64,000 bases of DNA from Ruminococcus sp. (GCA_031262225.1 JAISIC010000058.1:34369-98368), one strand, 5' to 3'; counted from the stretch's first letter, positions 1-8,437 are shown. Notes: generated by a model not told the origin, from the letters alone. Made by a program: numbers and translations.

Positions 1-9
1 GGGCAATGC

Positions 10-1731
10 TTAATCATCAAATAGTCCGCCATAGCTATCTTTATGTTCGTCCTCGTCGGCGATTTCGTCAAAAAGTCCTCCATAGCTTGTACCCATTGAC
101 TGCGGCTCTGTGTCTGCCGCCGCTCGATCTTCTTCGACAATGTCGTCAAAAAGCCCTCCGAAGTTTGAAGATTGTGTTTGAGGCTCTTCCTCTGTTTCCG
201 GTTCTTCTTCTGTTTCCGGTTCTTCTGTTTCTTCTATTTCCTCTATAATCTCTTCAACTGTTTCTGTTTCCGTTTCTGTTTCTTCTATGGGGTCGTCATC
301 AAACAGACTTCCGTAATTATTTACAGGAGCTTGCTCTTCTTCAATCGGATCATCATCAAACAGACCGCCGAAGTTATTTACAGGAGCTTGCTCTTCTTCG
401 ACAGGTTCATCGTCAAACAAGCTTCCGAAGTTATTGGGGGCTTGTCCCCCTATTGGTTCTTCTTCGACAACCTGCTTTGTAATGGCTTTCGGTGCGGCTT
501 TTCTTATAGCCGATGTGTCGCGGACTTTAAAGCTCTTTATAACGGTGTTGAGCTCACCGACATGACCTGTCATCTCGGAAGCAGACGCCGCCGCCTCTTC
601 GGCTGTCGCCGCGTTTTCACGAACGATTGCCGAAAGGTTGCTTATTTGATATGTTATATCGCCGATTGAACGGCTTTGTTTTTCGGAATCTGTTTTAAGC
701 CTTGTGATATATTCAATGTTCTCTTCGGATATGTTTGAAACCGCTTTGAGGGAGCTGTTTACCGTTCTTACTATCTGGTTGCCTTCGCGGACAGACCGCA
801 GAGACGATTCAATCAGCGATGCGGTGGATTTTGCCGCTTCTGCCGATTTCATTGCAAGATTTCCCACTTCATCCGCAACAACCGAAAATCCCATCCCGGC
901 ATCACCGGCACGTGCCGCTTCTATAGAGGCGTTGAGAGCTAAGATATTTGTCTGGAACGCAATATCTTCGATTACCTGAATTACCTTTGATATATCCTTT
1001 GACCGCTCGTCGATATCCCGCATTGCCCCGACCATGCGACGCATAGCCTTGTCTGCCGCCGTCGTGAGTTTTTCGGTCTCCGCAACCTTGGAAAGGGTTC
1101 CCTCGGCAGCACGAACGTTGTCGTTGGCAGCCTCTTCAACCTTGTCTATGTTTTCCGAAATAGCTTCGATTGTTCTCGCTTGATCGGAAGCACCTCTTGC
1201 AAGGCGTTTTGAAACTTGGTCGATCTCTTTTGCTTCGGCTGAAACTCCGTCTGTCGCCTCTTGGATGGTTCCGAACGAGAGGGAAACGGCATTGATCATC
1301 CCTTCGAGGGCAAGGTTCATTCTGTCTTGGTCTGAACGTATCGTTATCTTTGAGGTGTAATCATTCTCTGCGATTGTCGCAAGGACACCGGATTGTTTCT
1401 TAATATCTTCGGATATATCGAGCACCGCATCGGCAAGAAGGCTCATTTCACCCTCGAAGTCGCCCTCGACGGTTATGTTCATATCACCCTGTGCGAGCTT
1501 TACAGCCGCTTCGGTTACGTCTGAAATCGGTTTTGCAATAAGTTTATTGATCGTTAAATATGTATATACACCGACGCCGCCCCCGCCAAGCACGAGCATG
1601 AGTATTGCCATGAAGATTCTGACACCGAGCGAGCTTCCCGCAAATATAAAACCCTGCACGATTATAACAACAATTGCTATCCCGACCGCTATCAATATCT
1701 TTTTTGACAAAGAGAGACTTAGTTTACTCAT
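10..1731 (-). CDS. Methyl-accepting chemotaxis protein without an external sensor domain, with a repetitive acidic tail
   Basis: Chemoreceptor of 573 residues. Two membrane segments (about residues 11-33 and 36-62) are separated by only a few residues, so there is no extracellular ligand domain. A HAMP-like region follows (about 60-115), then the long MCP coiled coil. The conserved signalling tip ([17 protein letters not shown]) lies near residue 260 and would contact CheA/CheW. From about residue 425 the protein continues as a roughly 150-residue, Glu-rich tail with six F/Y-G-G/S-L-F-D-D/E motifs, the last forming the C-terminus. The ATG has a GGAAG ribosome site and an upstream sigma-A promoter. 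No other chemotaxis gene is in the window. MCP identity is certain; the tail's function is unknown. Confidence 0.95.
   Translation of the reverse strand: MSKLSLSLSKKILIAVGIAIVVIIVQGFIFAGSSLGVRIFMAILMLVLGGGGVGVYTYLTINKLIAKPISDVTEAAVKLAQGDMNITVEGDFEGEMSLLADAVLDISEDIKKQSGVLATIAENDYTSKITIRSDQDRMNLALEGMINAVSLSFGTIQEATDGVSAEAKEIDQVSKRLARGASDQARTIEAISENIDKVEEAANDNVRAAEGTLSKVAETEKLTTAADKAMRRMVGAMRDIDERSKDISKVIQVIEDIAFQTNILALNASIEAARAGDAGMGFSVVADEVGNLAMKSAEAAKSTASLIESSLRSVREGNQIVRTVNSSLKAVSNISEENIEYITRLKTDSEKQSRSIGDITYQISNLSAIVRENAATAEEAAASASEMTGHVGELNTVIKSFKVRDTSAIRKAAPKAITKQVVEEEPIGGQAPNNFGSLFDDEPVEEEQAPVNNFGGLFDDDPIEEEQAPVNNYGSLFDDDPIEETETETETVEEIIEEIEETEEPETEEEPETEEEPQTQSSNFGGLFDDIVEEDRAAADTEPQSMGTSYGGLFDEIADEDEHKDSYGGLFDD
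289..445 (-). repeat. 57-nt in-frame tandem repeat in the MCP tail
   Basis: Consecutive 57-nt units encode a 19-residue unit built on [11 protein letters not shown] followed by IEEEQAPV. At least two units are nearly identical at DNA level, with flanking degenerate copies, which points to recent slippage or unequal crossing over in the tail-coding part of the chemoreceptor. Confidence 0.8.
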
Positions 1732-1788
1732 TTTTCATATACTTCCAAGATTAATATGGGAATATGAAGCGATATCTTGTTAAATACG

Positions 1789-1817
1789 ATTATAACAGAA
1801 AAATAATAAAAAGTCAA
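1789..1817 (-). promoter_or_regulatory. Sigma-A promoter of the chemoreceptor gene
   Basis: On the minus strand, -35 TTGACT (1817-1812), 17-bp spacer, -10 TATAAT (1794-1789) with a TGT extension. This predicts a leader of about 50 nt. It is not the sigma-28 type seen for fliW and flgM. Confidence 0.75.
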
Positions 1818-1832
1818 GTGAAAATTTATATA

Positions 1833-2312
1833 CTATTTCAAATTCTTTTTGCCGATAACAATTCCTGCTTGGGTGATATCAATGAAGGCATAGGTCGGAA
1901 TATGGCTGTCGCGGGGTCGGGCACAGCTGCCCGGATTGACGATATGAACGCCGTCGTCATAGGCATAATAAAACCTGTGTGTATGCCCGAAACAGGCGAC
2001 ATTGCAATTATTTTGCAACGCAACATTCCTAAGAATTTCCGTTCCGCTGTATACCCTTTGTCTGTTGCCGTGACAGGCGAATATTCGTGCCCCCTCTGTA
2101 TCAATAATAAGAGAAAGCGGTGCAGCCGGTACATAATCGTTGTTGCCTCGGATATATCTTATATCTTTGGTTGGGTTTCGTGCTATTAACGCACTTACCT
2201 CGGGTTCGGTGTCGCCCAGATGCAAAAAAATCTCTGCTTCCGGCTCGTTTTTGATGATTTTTTCCAAATTATGCAGATTTCCGTGGCTGTCCGACATGAT
2301 TATTATCCGCAC
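1833..2312 (-). CDS. YfcE/MJ0936-type metallophosphoesterase
   Basis: Small calcineurin-like phosphodiesterase of about 159 residues. Visible metal-binding motifs in order are SDSHGN near the N-terminus, HLGD, RGNND, ACHGN and FGHTH, the full family set for a two-metal centre. The family hydrolyses phosphodiesters; the physiological substrate is not known. I place the start at a GTG (2312) giving VRIIIMSDSHGN, because GAGAGGGG lies 8 nt upstream and family members begin just before the first metal motif. The longer frame from 2384 adds residues without homology. The gene is divergent from the small-gene cluster that follows. Confidence 0.9.
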   Translation of the reverse strand: MRIIIMSDSHGNLHNLEKIIKNEPEAEIFLHLGDTEPEVSALIARNPTKDIRYIRGNNDYVPAAPLSLIIDTEGARIFACHGNRQRVYSGTEILRNVALQNNCNVACFGHTHRFYYAYDDGVHIVNPGSCARPRDSHIPTYAFIDITQAGIVIGKKNLK

Positions 2313-2372
2313 GAAAAATGCCCCTCTCGCATATAATAGTAACATAAAACATAATCTGTAAAGGTGAATAAT

Positions 2373-2618
2373 ATGCCAAATCAAAATTTTAACGGAAAAA
2401 ACTTCGATCAGTTAATCGGGATCCTGGCTTCAAAGGCGGGTGTTCCCAAAGAACAGCTTGCCGCAGATGTTCGTGCGGGGAAGCTTGATTCGGCAATCGC
2501 CAACATGAACCCTGCCCAGAAGGACAAATTCAACCGCATTGTCAATAACCCGGCACTTGCACAGATGTTTATTTCAAATCCCCAAGCCCAAGAGCTTTAT
2601 AAAAAATTCATGGGGTAA
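2373..2618 (+). CDS. Small clostridial protein of unknown function (81 aa)
   Basis: 81-residue hydrophilic protein, first of four small genes in a row. It opens with an Asn/Gln-rich MPNQNFNGKNF and continues as predicted helices: an LIGILASKAGVPKEQLAADV stretch, then PAQKDKFNRIVNNPALAQMF. The ATG is preceded by AAGGTG with 6-nt spacing; an in-frame GTG at 2364 lies inside that ribosome site and is unlikely. I do not recognise a named family. The next gene starts 6 nt after the stop, so the cluster is probably one transcript. Confidence 0.75.
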   Translation: MPNQNFNGKNFDQLIGILASKAGVPKEQLAADVRAGKLDSAIANMNPAQKDKFNRIVNNPALAQMFISNPQAQELYKKFMG

Positions 2619-2623
2619 TTTCA

Positions 2624-2896
2624 ATGGAACAAGTGGAAAATACAAACACCGAAGACCTGTCAGGCTTTGAAGAAATATTAGAAGGTATTGATCTCGACAA
2701 GCTTTTATCGCTCATGGAGATGTTACAGTCGCCCATTGAAGATAAAAATATCCGTTTTTTAGAGGCTTTGGGACCGCTTTTATCGGAAGAACGTGCCCCG
2801 AAGATCAAAAAGGCGGTCAAGGTTATGAAGATGTATGATATATATCAAGCCCTTAAAGACAGCGGAATGCTGGCGGGATTATCTGAAATGATATAG
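2624..2896 (+). CDS. Small clostridial helical protein (90 aa)
   Basis: 90-residue acidic protein. An N-terminal Glu/Asp-rich half is followed by a conserved-looking core containing FLEALGPLLSEERAPKIKKA and VKVMKMYDIYQALKDSGML. A similar core (two helices around a 'LxPxLSxER..K..KAxKxxK' pattern, then a 'KDSGLL'-like end) recurs in small Oscillospiraceae proteins encoded next to one another, as I recall them. Molecular function is unknown. The start is the first ATG after the preceding stop. The stop lies in a 15-bp tandem duplication that runs up to the next ribosome site. Confidence 0.75.
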   Translation: MEQVENTNTEDLSGFEEILEGIDLDKLLSLMEMLQSPIEDKNIRFLEALGPLLSEERAPKIKKAVKVMKMYDIYQALKDSGMLAGLSEMI

Positions 2897-2910
2897 GCTG
2901 AAATGATATA
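2884..2910 (+). repeat. 15-bp tandem duplication spanning a stop codon
   Basis: The 12-mer TGAAATGATATA occurs at 2884-2895 and 2899-2910, separated by GGC. The first copy carries the end of the 90-aa gene; the second runs directly into the AGGAGG of the next gene. Confidence 0.8.
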
Positions 2911-2920
2911 AGGAGGCACT

Positions 2921-3241
2921 ATGATTACAGCGGATATAGAGCGGGCAATGAATCGGGTTAAAAACAGAAATAATCTCTTTGCATCGATGGCTCGTACTGC
3001 GAATGAATACTACAAATCGGAAGCGACACTCACCTTCGGTGAGCCGCCTGTCGTGAAAGCAGAACCCGTACATACGGAAGCTAAAACCGAAACAACGCTC
3101 CCCAACCAGACCAAAAACCTTGTGATAAATGAATTTGAGATACGCCCCGAACGCCCTGCGGCGAAGAAACCCGCCCGCAGAAATAATTTAGGGTTCACGC
3201 TTTCGCCGATTATATCTGTTGGTCGTCCTAATAGAAAATAA
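2921..3241 (+). CDS. Small clostridial protein of unknown function (106 aa)
   Basis: 106-residue basic protein, third in the small-gene cluster. The N-terminus MITADIERAMNRVKNRNNLF looks helical. The middle is Pro/Glu/Thr-rich and probably disordered, and the C-terminus is Arg/Lys-rich (KPARRNN). A strong AGGAGG lies 4 nt before the ATG. No signal peptide, membrane segment or recognisable catalytic motif is visible. The gene ends 15 nt before the next one. Confidence 0.7.
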   Translation: MITADIERAMNRVKNRNNLFASMARTANEYYKSEATLTFGEPPVVKAEPVHTEAKTETTLPNQTKNLVINEFEIRPERPAAKKPARRNNLGFTLSPIISVGRPNRK

Positions 3242-3256
3242 GCGGGGGTAGTCTCT

Positions 3257-3541
3257 ATGAGCGGATTTTTGGCGGCAAGGGAGAGGTGCTATAACATGGA
3301 GAAACGTTTGAAATACTACCGCGATATCGGCGGCGGTGTCACAGCGGTTATCCCCGAGCCGACCTTTGAGGCTGTACATAACGAGAAAAATCCTCCGAAA
3401 AACCCGTCGCAAAAGATAACAAACCTTTTCGGCATACCTCTCACCGCCGACAACTGCCTTATTATCGCACTGATTTTGATTCTTATGAAGGAAAAAGCGG
3501 ACATGAAGCTAATCATCGCCCTGCTCTTCCTCTTGTTATGA
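3257..3541 (+). CDS. Small membrane-associated clostridial protein (94 aa)
   Basis: 94-residue protein, last of the cluster. It ends with two hydrophobic stretches (about residues 65-78 and 83-94) in an LFG...LIIALILILMKEK...LLFLLL arrangement. This tail, with two short Leu-rich runs broken by acidic or basic residues, recalls a recurrent C-terminus of small Oscillospiraceae proteins encoded beside sporulation-related genes. Two starts are possible: ATG 3257 (GGGGG 8 nt upstream) and ATG 3296 (GAGAGGTG 7 nt upstream, beginning MEKRLKYYRD). Sequence alone does not decide. It converges on proS with 10 nt between the ends. Confidence 0.65.
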   Translation: MSGFLAARERCYNMEKRLKYYRDIGGGVTAVIPEPTFEAVHNEKNPPKNPSQKITNLFGIPLTADNCLIIALILILMKEKADMKLIIALLFLLL

Positions 3542-3551
3542 TTAGTATGAC

Positions 3552-4976
3552 TTAATATGCCTTAGCCCAGTATACCATGTGCTTTGCGGGCTTGCCGCAA
3601 CATACACAAACGTCACCATCGGAAATATCTTTATCAAACGGGATGCAGCGTGAGCGAACTCCCGTTTTTTCTGTAACGCCGTCTTCGCAAGCCTCGTCTC
3701 CGCACCATGCGGCTAAGAACAGACCGTCGGCGGTTTCAAGCTTTTTATTTATCTCATCTAAAGTCTTCACGTTTGAAGTTCTGTTTTCTCGGTTTTCGAG
3801 TGCATTTTTATATAATATGGCATTGACATTTTCAAGAGCTTCCTTAACAGTTTCGGCTATGCCGTCAAGGCTTTCGGAGTTCTTGCCGCCTGTGCGGAGT
3901 GCAAGTACGCATTTATTATCTGCAATATCTCTGGGACCGAGTTCGATACGGACGGGAACACCTTTCATCTCATATTCGGCGAACTTCCAGCCCGGGGAAT
4001 TATCGGAATCGTCAAGCTTCACCCTTATTCCTGCGGCTTTGAGAGCTTCATAGACTTCGCTCGCCTTATCCAAAACGCCCTCTTTTTGCTGTTGGATAGG
4101 AATGATAACAACCTGAATCGGGGCAACTGCGGGAGGGAGGACAAGCCCGTTGTCGTCCCCGTGTGTCATGATTATACCGCCGATAAGGCGTGTTGAAACG
4201 CCCCAGCTTGTCTGATGCGGATATGAAAGCTTGTTGTCTCGCCCTGTGTACTGAATATCGAAAGCCTTTGCGAAGCCGTCCCCGAAATAGTGTGAAGTGC
4301 CTGCCTGCAAAGCCTTGCCGTCGTGCATTAATGCTTCGATTGCATAGGTTGAAACTGCACCCGCAAACTTGTCGGACTCGGTTTTTTGCCCCTTGATTAC
4401 CGGCATTGCCAGATATTTTTCGGCAAATTCGGCATAAACATCGAGCATCTGACGAGTTTCGGCTTCTGCCTGCTCGCAAGTCTCGTGAATGGTGTGACCT
4501 TCCTGCCACAAAAATTCTCTTGAGCGTAAAAACGGGCGGGTGGTTTTCTCCCATCTCACAACGCTGACCCATTGGTTATAGAGCTTGGGAAGGTCTCTGT
4601 AGCTATGGATTATGTTTTTATAGTGTTCGCAAAAAAGCGTTTCGGAGGTCGGGCGGACGCAGAGCTTTTCTTCAAGTTTTTCAGAACCGCCGTGAGTAAC
4701 CCATGCGACTTCGGGAGCAAACCCTGCAACATGATCCTTCTCTTTTTGAAGCAGACTTTCGGGGATAAACATAGGCATACAAACGTTTTCATGCCCGCAA
4801 GCCTTGAACATACCGTCCAAAATTCGGGTCATGTTCTCCCATATCGCATAGCCATACGGACGAATGACCATACAGCCTTTGACAGATGTATAGGCGATGA
4901 GCTCTGCCTTCATGACAATGTCTGTATACCACTTCGCAAAATCAACGTTTCGCGCGGTTATTGCTTCGTTTTTCAT
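3552..4976 (-). CDS. proS: Prolyl-tRNA synthetase, archaeal/eukaryotic type (ProS3)
   Basis: 474-residue class II synthetase that charges tRNA-Pro. It is the short ProS3 form without the bacterial editing insertion. Class II motif 2 appears as the [20 protein letters not shown] region near residues 145-165, followed by HTIHET. The C-terminal zinc-type extension ends in [18 protein letters not shown], typical of the ProS3 C-terminus. It is the last gene of ftsY-rdgB-yhbY-proS; its ATG lies 35 nt inside the yhbY reading frame. No T-box leader is visible, consistent with expression from the ftsY promoter. Confidence 0.96.
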   Translation of the reverse strand: MKNEAITARNVDFAKWYTDIVMKAELIAYTSVKGCMVIRPYGYAIWENMTRILDGMFKACGHENVCMPMFIPESLLQKEKDHVAGFAPEVAWVTHGGSEKLEEKLCVRPTSETLFCEHYKNIIHSYRDLPKLYNQWVSVVRWEKTTRPFLRSREFLWQEGHTIHETCEQAEAETRQMLDVYAEFAEKYLAMPVIKGQKTESDKFAGAVSTYAIEALMHDGKALQAGTSHYFGDGFAKAFDIQYTGRDNKLSYPHQTSWGVSTRLIGGIIMTHGDDNGLVLPPAVAPIQVVIIPIQQQKEGVLDKASEVYEALKAAGIRVKLDDSDNSPGWKFAEYEMKGVPVRIELGPRDIADNKCVLALRTGGKNSESLDGIAETVKEALENVNAILYKNALENRENRTSNVKTLDEINKKLETADGLFLAAWCGDEACEDGVTEKTGVRSRCIPFDKDISDGDVCVCCGKPAKHMVYWAKAY

Positions 4977-5319
4977 ATGTTTTTTTCCTCTTTATAATAG
5001 TATTTTTGAGTTTAGGAGCCGGCTTTTTCTGAGTTTTCGGTTTTGGAGGTCGTTCATCAAGCTTTTTATATAGTGTAAAGACATTCCCCACAACCTGAAT
5101 CACTTCTGATGCCGATGCGACAGAAAGCGCTAAAGCCGCTTCCCCTGCCGTCACAGGTGAAGTTTCAAGCACACGCCCTTTGACTATTTCGCGGTTATTA
5201 AAGGCGTTTTTCGCCTCAATTTCGGTTTCGGGCAAAACTCCGTTTTTCCCGATATGGATTATCGCCTTTTCGGTTTGAGCCAGACTTCTCAGTTCCGCTC
5301 GTTTTTTAGATGTCAGCAT
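4942..5319 (-). CDS. yhbY: YhbY-family CRM-domain RNA-binding protein
   Basis: 125-residue protein whose first 95 residues form a CRM domain. The family start [14 protein letters not shown] is followed by a GKNG motif in the GxxG loop, then a V..NV.TLYK segment. CRM proteins of this kind associate with pre-50S ribosomal particles. The last 30 residues are a Lys/Arg-rich basic tail. The start overlaps the rdgB stop at 5319, and the end overlaps proS by 35 nt, so the genes are translationally coupled. Confidence 0.92.
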   Translation of the reverse strand: MLTSKKRAELRSLAQTEKAIIHIGKNGVLPETEIEAKNAFNNREIVKGRVLETSPVTAGEAALALSVASASEVIQVVGNVFTLYKKLDERPPKPKTQKKPAPKLKNTIIKRKKTYEKRSNNRAKR

Positions 5320-5858
5320 TAATTTCCCTCTAAGTATTCTTTCAGCTTCTCTAAAGCTTTTTTTCGGTGTGAAATTTTATTCTTTTCTTCGTCTGTCATT
5401 TCCGCGAAGGTTTTTCCGTTGTATTCAAAAATCGAATCATATCCAAAGCCATTCACTCCGCGATTCTCACGGGTAATAACGCCGTCAATCCTGCCGCTGA
5501 AAAAATGCACATTATCGTCGATATAACAGATAACCGTTTCAAAATAAGCAGAACGATCTTCTACACCATCTAAGAGCCTTAAAACCTTTTCACGTCTGTG
5601 CCCCGGCTCTGCATATCTTGCGGAATTAACGCCCGGTTCACCGCCTAAGGCTTTTATAAATAAACCCGAATCATCTGCGAAAACAGGCTCACTTCCGTTA
5701 TATACGGCATTTGCTTTAATAAAAGCATTATCTTTGAGATTTATGCCTGTTTCTTCCGGATCGCTTACGACGCCGACGTCGGAAAGCGATTTTATGTTTA
5801 CGCCTAAAATCTCTCTTATCTCGCGTAACTTCCCGGGATTATTCGTTGCTGCTATCAT
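5319..5858 (-). CDS. rdgB: RdgB/HAM1 XTP/dITP pyrophosphatase
   Basis: Hydrolyses XTP, dITP and ITP to monophosphates, cleaning the nucleotide pool. The family opening [17 protein letters not shown] is at the N-terminus. Then come the substrate-site ADDSGL, the [11 protein letters not shown] segment, and a C-terminal [18 protein letters not shown] with [11 protein letters not shown] chose ATG 5858 (about 179 residues), with AAAGGT 7 nt upstream; an in-frame TTG at 5876 would add six unlikely residues. It overlaps the 3' end of ftsY by 20 nt and abuts yhbY. Confidence 0.95.
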   Translation of the reverse strand: MIAATNNPGKLREIREILGVNIKSLSDVGVVSDPEETGINLKDNAFIKANAVYNGSEPVFADDSGLFIKALGGEPGVNSARYAEPGHRREKVLRLLDGVEDRSAYFETVICYIDDNVHFFSGRIDGVITRENRGVNGFGYDSIFEYNGKTFAEMTDEEKNKISHRKKALEKLKEYLEGN

Positions 5859-6759
5859 CAAATAAACCTTTCGCAAATGCTTCGGGGTCGAATATATCCA
5901 GGTCTTCTATCTTTTCTCCCGTGCCTATGAGCTTTACGGGGATTTTAAGATCGGCGACTATCGGAATGACAATTCCGCCCTTTGCGGTGCCGTCAAGCTT
6001 GGTGAGGACTATGCCTGTCACACCGCACGCTTCGTTGAAAAGCTTCGCCTGATTCACAGCGTTCTGCCCTGTTGTGGCATCCAAAACAAGGAGCGTTTCC
6101 GTATCCGTTCCTGTCTTATCTGCGATAATCCGCCTTATCTTTGAAAGCTCGTCCATCAAATGCTTTTTATTATGCAGTCTGCCGGCGGTGTCGATTATTA
6201 AAACATCTGCTTTTCTTGCCTTTGCGGTGTCGAGAGCATCATAAACAACCGACGCAGGGTCAGATCCCTCGGGTCGGCGTATGAGTTCACATTCCGAGCG
6301 TTCTGCCCAGACAGCAATCTGGTCTATCGCCGCCGCTCTGAAGGTGTCTGCCGCCGCGATAATAACCTTTTTGCCCTCCGCCTTAAGCTTTGCGGCAAGC
6401 TTGCCTATGGTGGTGGTCTTCCCCGCACCGTTCACGCCGATAACGAGGATAATAGCCGGTGAACCGGCAGCCGGTGAACCGTCAAAGTCTATATCTGCTT
6501 CACCGCCCGATGATAACATATCGGTGATAATCGCTTTAAGCTCACTCATGAGCGTGTCGGTGGAAGAAAGCTTTGCCTTTTTAAGCTTTGAGACTATAGC
6601 AGTGCTCGTTTCAAAACCGAGGTCGGAGGTAATTAAAATCTCCTCAAGCTCATCATAAAAGCTGTCGTCAATCTTTTTACCCTTAATGCCCGAAAGCTTT
6701 CCCGCAATGTTTTCGCGGGTCTTTTTGAGGCTTTCCCCTAACTTTTCAAAAATATTCAT
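5839..6759 (-). CDS. ftsY: Signal recognition particle receptor FtsY
   Basis: SRP-receptor GTPase that docks SRP-bound ribosomes at the membrane. 306 residues, NG domain only: a four-helix N domain (about 1-85) with almost no acidic A domain, then the G domain with [15 protein letters not shown] (G1), [17 protein letters not shown] (G3), [10 protein letters not shown] (G4) and a closing GTGEKIEDL. First gene of an operon with rdgB, yhbY and proS. No Shine-Dalgarno sequence precedes the ATG; a consensus-like -10 ends 7 nt before it, so the mRNA may be leaderless. Confidence 0.97.
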   Translation of the reverse strand: MNIFEKLGESLKKTRENIAGKLSGIKGKKIDDSFYDELEEILITSDLGFETSTAIVSKLKKAKLSSTDTLMSELKAIITDMLSSGGEADIDFDGSPAAGSPAIILVIGVNGAGKTTTIGKLAAKLKAEGKKVIIAAADTFRAAAIDQIAVWAERSECELIRRPEGSDPASVVYDALDTAKARKADVLIIDTAGRLHNKKHLMDELSKIRRIIADKTGTDTETLLVLDATTGQNAVNQAKLFNEACGVTGIVLTKLDGTAKGGIVIPIVADLKIPVKLIGTGEKIEDLDIFDPEAFAKGLFDDSSNE

Positions 6760-6766
6760 ATAAACT

Positions 6767-6795
6767 ATTATATACTAATTTTTCTGGTTTGTAAA
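6767..6795 (-). promoter_or_regulatory. Sigma-A promoter of ftsY, next to the start codon
   Basis: Minus strand: -35 TTTACA (6795-6790), 17-bp spacer, -10 TATAAT (6772-6767). Only 7 nt separate the -10 from the ATG at 6759, which places transcription start at or beside the start codon. Confidence 0.7.
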
Positions 6796-6815
6796 GAGGA
6801 AAAGTGAAAAAATGA

Positions 6816-6845
6816 TTGACTAAGCGGCGGCGGTTGTGGTATAAT
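6816..6845 (+). promoter_or_regulatory. Sigma-A promoter of the PIN toxin module
   Basis: -35 TTGACT (6816-6821), 18-bp spacer, TG-extended -10 TATAAT (6840-6845). It is divergent from the ftsY promoter and decides against starting the antitoxin at ATG 6844, which lies inside the -10. Confidence 0.75.
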
Positions 6846-6867
6846 GATAAAAAAGGGGGTTGTTTTT

Positions 6868-7140
6868 ATGACGAGAGAAACAGCAAAACAACAGATAGAT
6901 ATGATGCCCGATAACGCTTTTGAGGTTTATTCGGAAATGTTTGCTCCGTTTGTTGCTTATGTAATAAGGGGTGAAAAACAAAATGCCGAAGGAACAGGTG
7001 AGTTACCGAAACAAAAGCTGAACAAAGTTCCTGAAAAGGTAACTTCATTCTCGCAACTCATTGGAACGCTTCCGCAATATAGCCGTGATGAAATCAGAGC
7101 TATGCGGTTAGCGGACAAAGAGAAGAGGTTATCGGAATGA
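6868..7140 (+). CDS. Putative antitoxin of a PIN-domain toxin
   Basis: About 90 residues. It starts MTRETAKQQIDMMPDNAFEV with GGGGGT 7-8 nt upstream. An N-terminal short helix-turn pattern (TAKQQIDMMPDNAFEVYSEM) is followed by a Lys/Glu-rich middle and a C-terminal TFSQLIGTLPQYSRDEIR-like segment of the sort that wraps around PIN toxins. The role is inferred from position: it lies directly upstream of, and overlaps by 4 nt (ATGA), a PIN-domain gene. The protein itself has no domain I can name with certainty. Confidence 0.75.
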   Translation: MTRETAKQQIDMMPDNAFEVYSEMFAPFVAYVIRGEKQNAEGTGELPKQKLNKVPEKVTSFSQLIGTLPQYSRDEIRAMRLADKEKRLSE

Positions 7141-7544
7141 CGGTTTTGCTTGATACAAACGTCGTATTAGATCTGCTTCAAAAACGTGAGCCATTTTATG
7201 AGTGCTCCGCAGAGATAATGCAGCGTATCGAAAAAGCGGAGTTTAATTGTTTTGTTTCGGTAAATTCATTGTCGGATTTTTTCTACCTTTATGCCAAAGA
7301 AACGACTATATCGCAGGCAAGATCTGCTCTGGCTTATATTCTTGAAAAAATTGATGTCGGGTCTCTTGACGGTGACGACTGCAAGTCGGCAATGAACCTT
7401 CCGATAAAAGATTTTGAAGATGCACTTATAATGCAGTGCGGCTTGAAGTATAAGGTCGATTATGTCATAACCCGCGACTTAAAACTACAGCGAAACGGGG
7501 TTGTTAATACCCTATCACCGATAGAGTTTTTATCAATGCTTTAA
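7137..7544 (+). CDS. PIN-domain ribonuclease toxin (VapC-like)
   Basis: 135-residue PIN domain. Acidic metal-binding residues are visible in LLDTNVVLDLL (Asp6), in the helix containing SLSDFFYL, and in the C-terminal DFEDALIMQ and VITRDLKLQ segments. PIN toxins are Mg2+-dependent endoribonucleases, often acting on tRNA or rRNA; the target here cannot be read from sequence. It is translated with the upstream antitoxin through an ATGA overlap, and a bidirectional terminator follows 10 nt after the stop. The module fills the seam between the ftsY operon and the flagellar block. Confidence 0.88.
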   Translation: MTVLLDTNVVLDLLQKREPFYECSAEIMQRIEKAEFNCFVSVNSLSDFFYLYAKETTISQARSALAYILEKIDVGSLDGDDCKSAMNLPIKDFEDALIMQCGLKYKVDYVITRDLKLQRNGVVNTLSPIEFLSML

Positions 7545-7552
7545 TACATAAA

Positions 7553-7574
7553 AACCGCCTTTTTACGGGCGGTC
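7553..7574. terminator. Bidirectional intrinsic terminator
   Basis: Stem ACCGCC (7554-7559) pairs with GGCGGT (7568-7573). An A run on the left and CTTATTT on the right give a U tract on both strands. It would end the PIN module on plus and the flagellar fliT gene on minus. Confidence 0.8.
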
Positions 7575-7578
7575 TTAT

Positions 7579-7983
7579 TTATGAAATTGTATTCAGCGAC
7601 CTTCCAAGTGTGGTGTTGAAGGTTGTTTTTTTAATATATGATGCCACACGCCCTGTTTTTTCACTGCTTTTAATCTGTTCGAGGGTATCGCTCATCTCGT
7701 CTTTAATCCGCTTTGTGACCTTTTTGTCGTCCTTTGAAATGGCTTCCTTAACGGCTTCGATTTTCAGCTTTATATCTTTAATTTCGGCTGTTTCGGGTGA
7801 AGAGCCTTCACCTGCGGCTTGAATCCGTTTCGCGGTTTCGGTTATCTCCGAAAGCAGCTCATCCCTCTGTGACAGCAGGTCGGGGAAGTTATCGACAGGC
7901 TCATACACAAGGCGATGAGTTATGTCACGATAACATTCAAACTCAATAAGCCGCTTTTGCAAAAGTTCCAAAAGGTTTTCCAT
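7579..7983 (-). CDS. Probable FliT-like flagellar protein
   Basis: 134-residue, almost entirely helical protein encoded right behind fliS (4-nt gap). It has no strong motif; the assignment as a FliT-like chaperone rests on size, helical composition and its place at the end of fliD-fliS. In other bacteria FliT binds the filament cap protein FliD. The C-terminus (TTFNTTLGRSLNTIS) is polar and possibly flexible. The operon ends here at the bidirectional terminator. It could instead be an unrelated coiled-coil protein. Confidence 0.65.
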   Translation of the reverse strand: MENLLELLQKRLIEFECYRDITHRLVYEPVDNFPDLLSQRDELLSEITETAKRIQAAGEGSSPETAEIKDIKLKIEAVKEAISKDDKKVTKRIKDEMSDTLEQIKSSEKTGRVASYIKKTTFNTTLGRSLNTIS

Positions 7984-7987
7984 GCTT

Positions 7988-8356
7988 TTATACCGCCGAT
8001 TGAATTTGTTGGAAGCTTTCCTTCAAGGTTTCAAAATGGGGAATGAGCGAACGTATCGCGGTGACATCCTTAGTGCGGTTTGCATTCACAAGGGTTGTGC
8101 GGTAATAAACATAAAGGTCGCGAAGGTTTGCAGACAGTTCATATTTCATATCAAGGGCATAGCGGAGCTCATCAACGATAGTTTCAACACGTCTGATCGA
8201 GTCGTTTGCCTTTATGAAACGCCCTGTTTCCATATATTCAGCCGCTTTTTTACATTCAATCACGCACTTGTCATAAAGCGCTACTAAAATCTCAAGCGGT
8301 GTCATGGTCACAGCCGCTGCTGCTTTATATTTTACATACGGATTAGTTGCTGTCAT
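7988..8356 (-). CDS. fliS: Flagellin export chaperone FliS
   Basis: 122-residue four-helix bundle protein that binds the C-terminus of unpolymerised flagellin and keeps it export-competent. The family N-terminus NPYVKYKAAAAVTMTPLEIL and the following LVALYDKCVIECKKA helix are clear. The ATG has AGAGG 6 nt upstream. It follows fliD after an 81-nt spacer that contains a very G-rich (C-rich in the mRNA) segment. The flagellin gene itself is outside the window. Confidence 0.95.
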   Translation of the reverse strand: MTATNPYVKYKAAAAVTMTPLEILVALYDKCVIECKKAAEYMETGRFIKANDSIRRVETIVDELRYALDMKYELSANLRDLYVYYRTTLVNANRTKDVTAIRSLIPHFETLKESFQQIQSAV

Positions 8357-8380
8357 AAGATACCTCTCTTACATCTGATC

Positions 8381-8419
8381 GGGGGGATTGCGATCGGGGG
8401 GCGGGGGGCGGGATACGGG
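8381..8419 (+). other. Possible G-quadruplex in the fliD-fliS spacer
   Basis: Plus-strand G runs at 8381-8386, 8396-8401, 8403-8408, 8410-8412 and 8417-8419, enough for a four-tract quadruplex. The flagellar mRNA (minus) carries the C-rich complement, so the G4 would form on the template strand. Confidence 0.5.
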
Positions 8420-8437
8420 CTGTGGTGTGAGCAATGC

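Noticed and set aside
1851..1858. GCCGATAA, a perfect sigma-28 -10 box on the plus strand
   Set aside because: It lies in the last codons of the phosphodiesterase gene (Gly-Lys), no TAAA stands 15 nt upstream, and no plus-strand gene follows.
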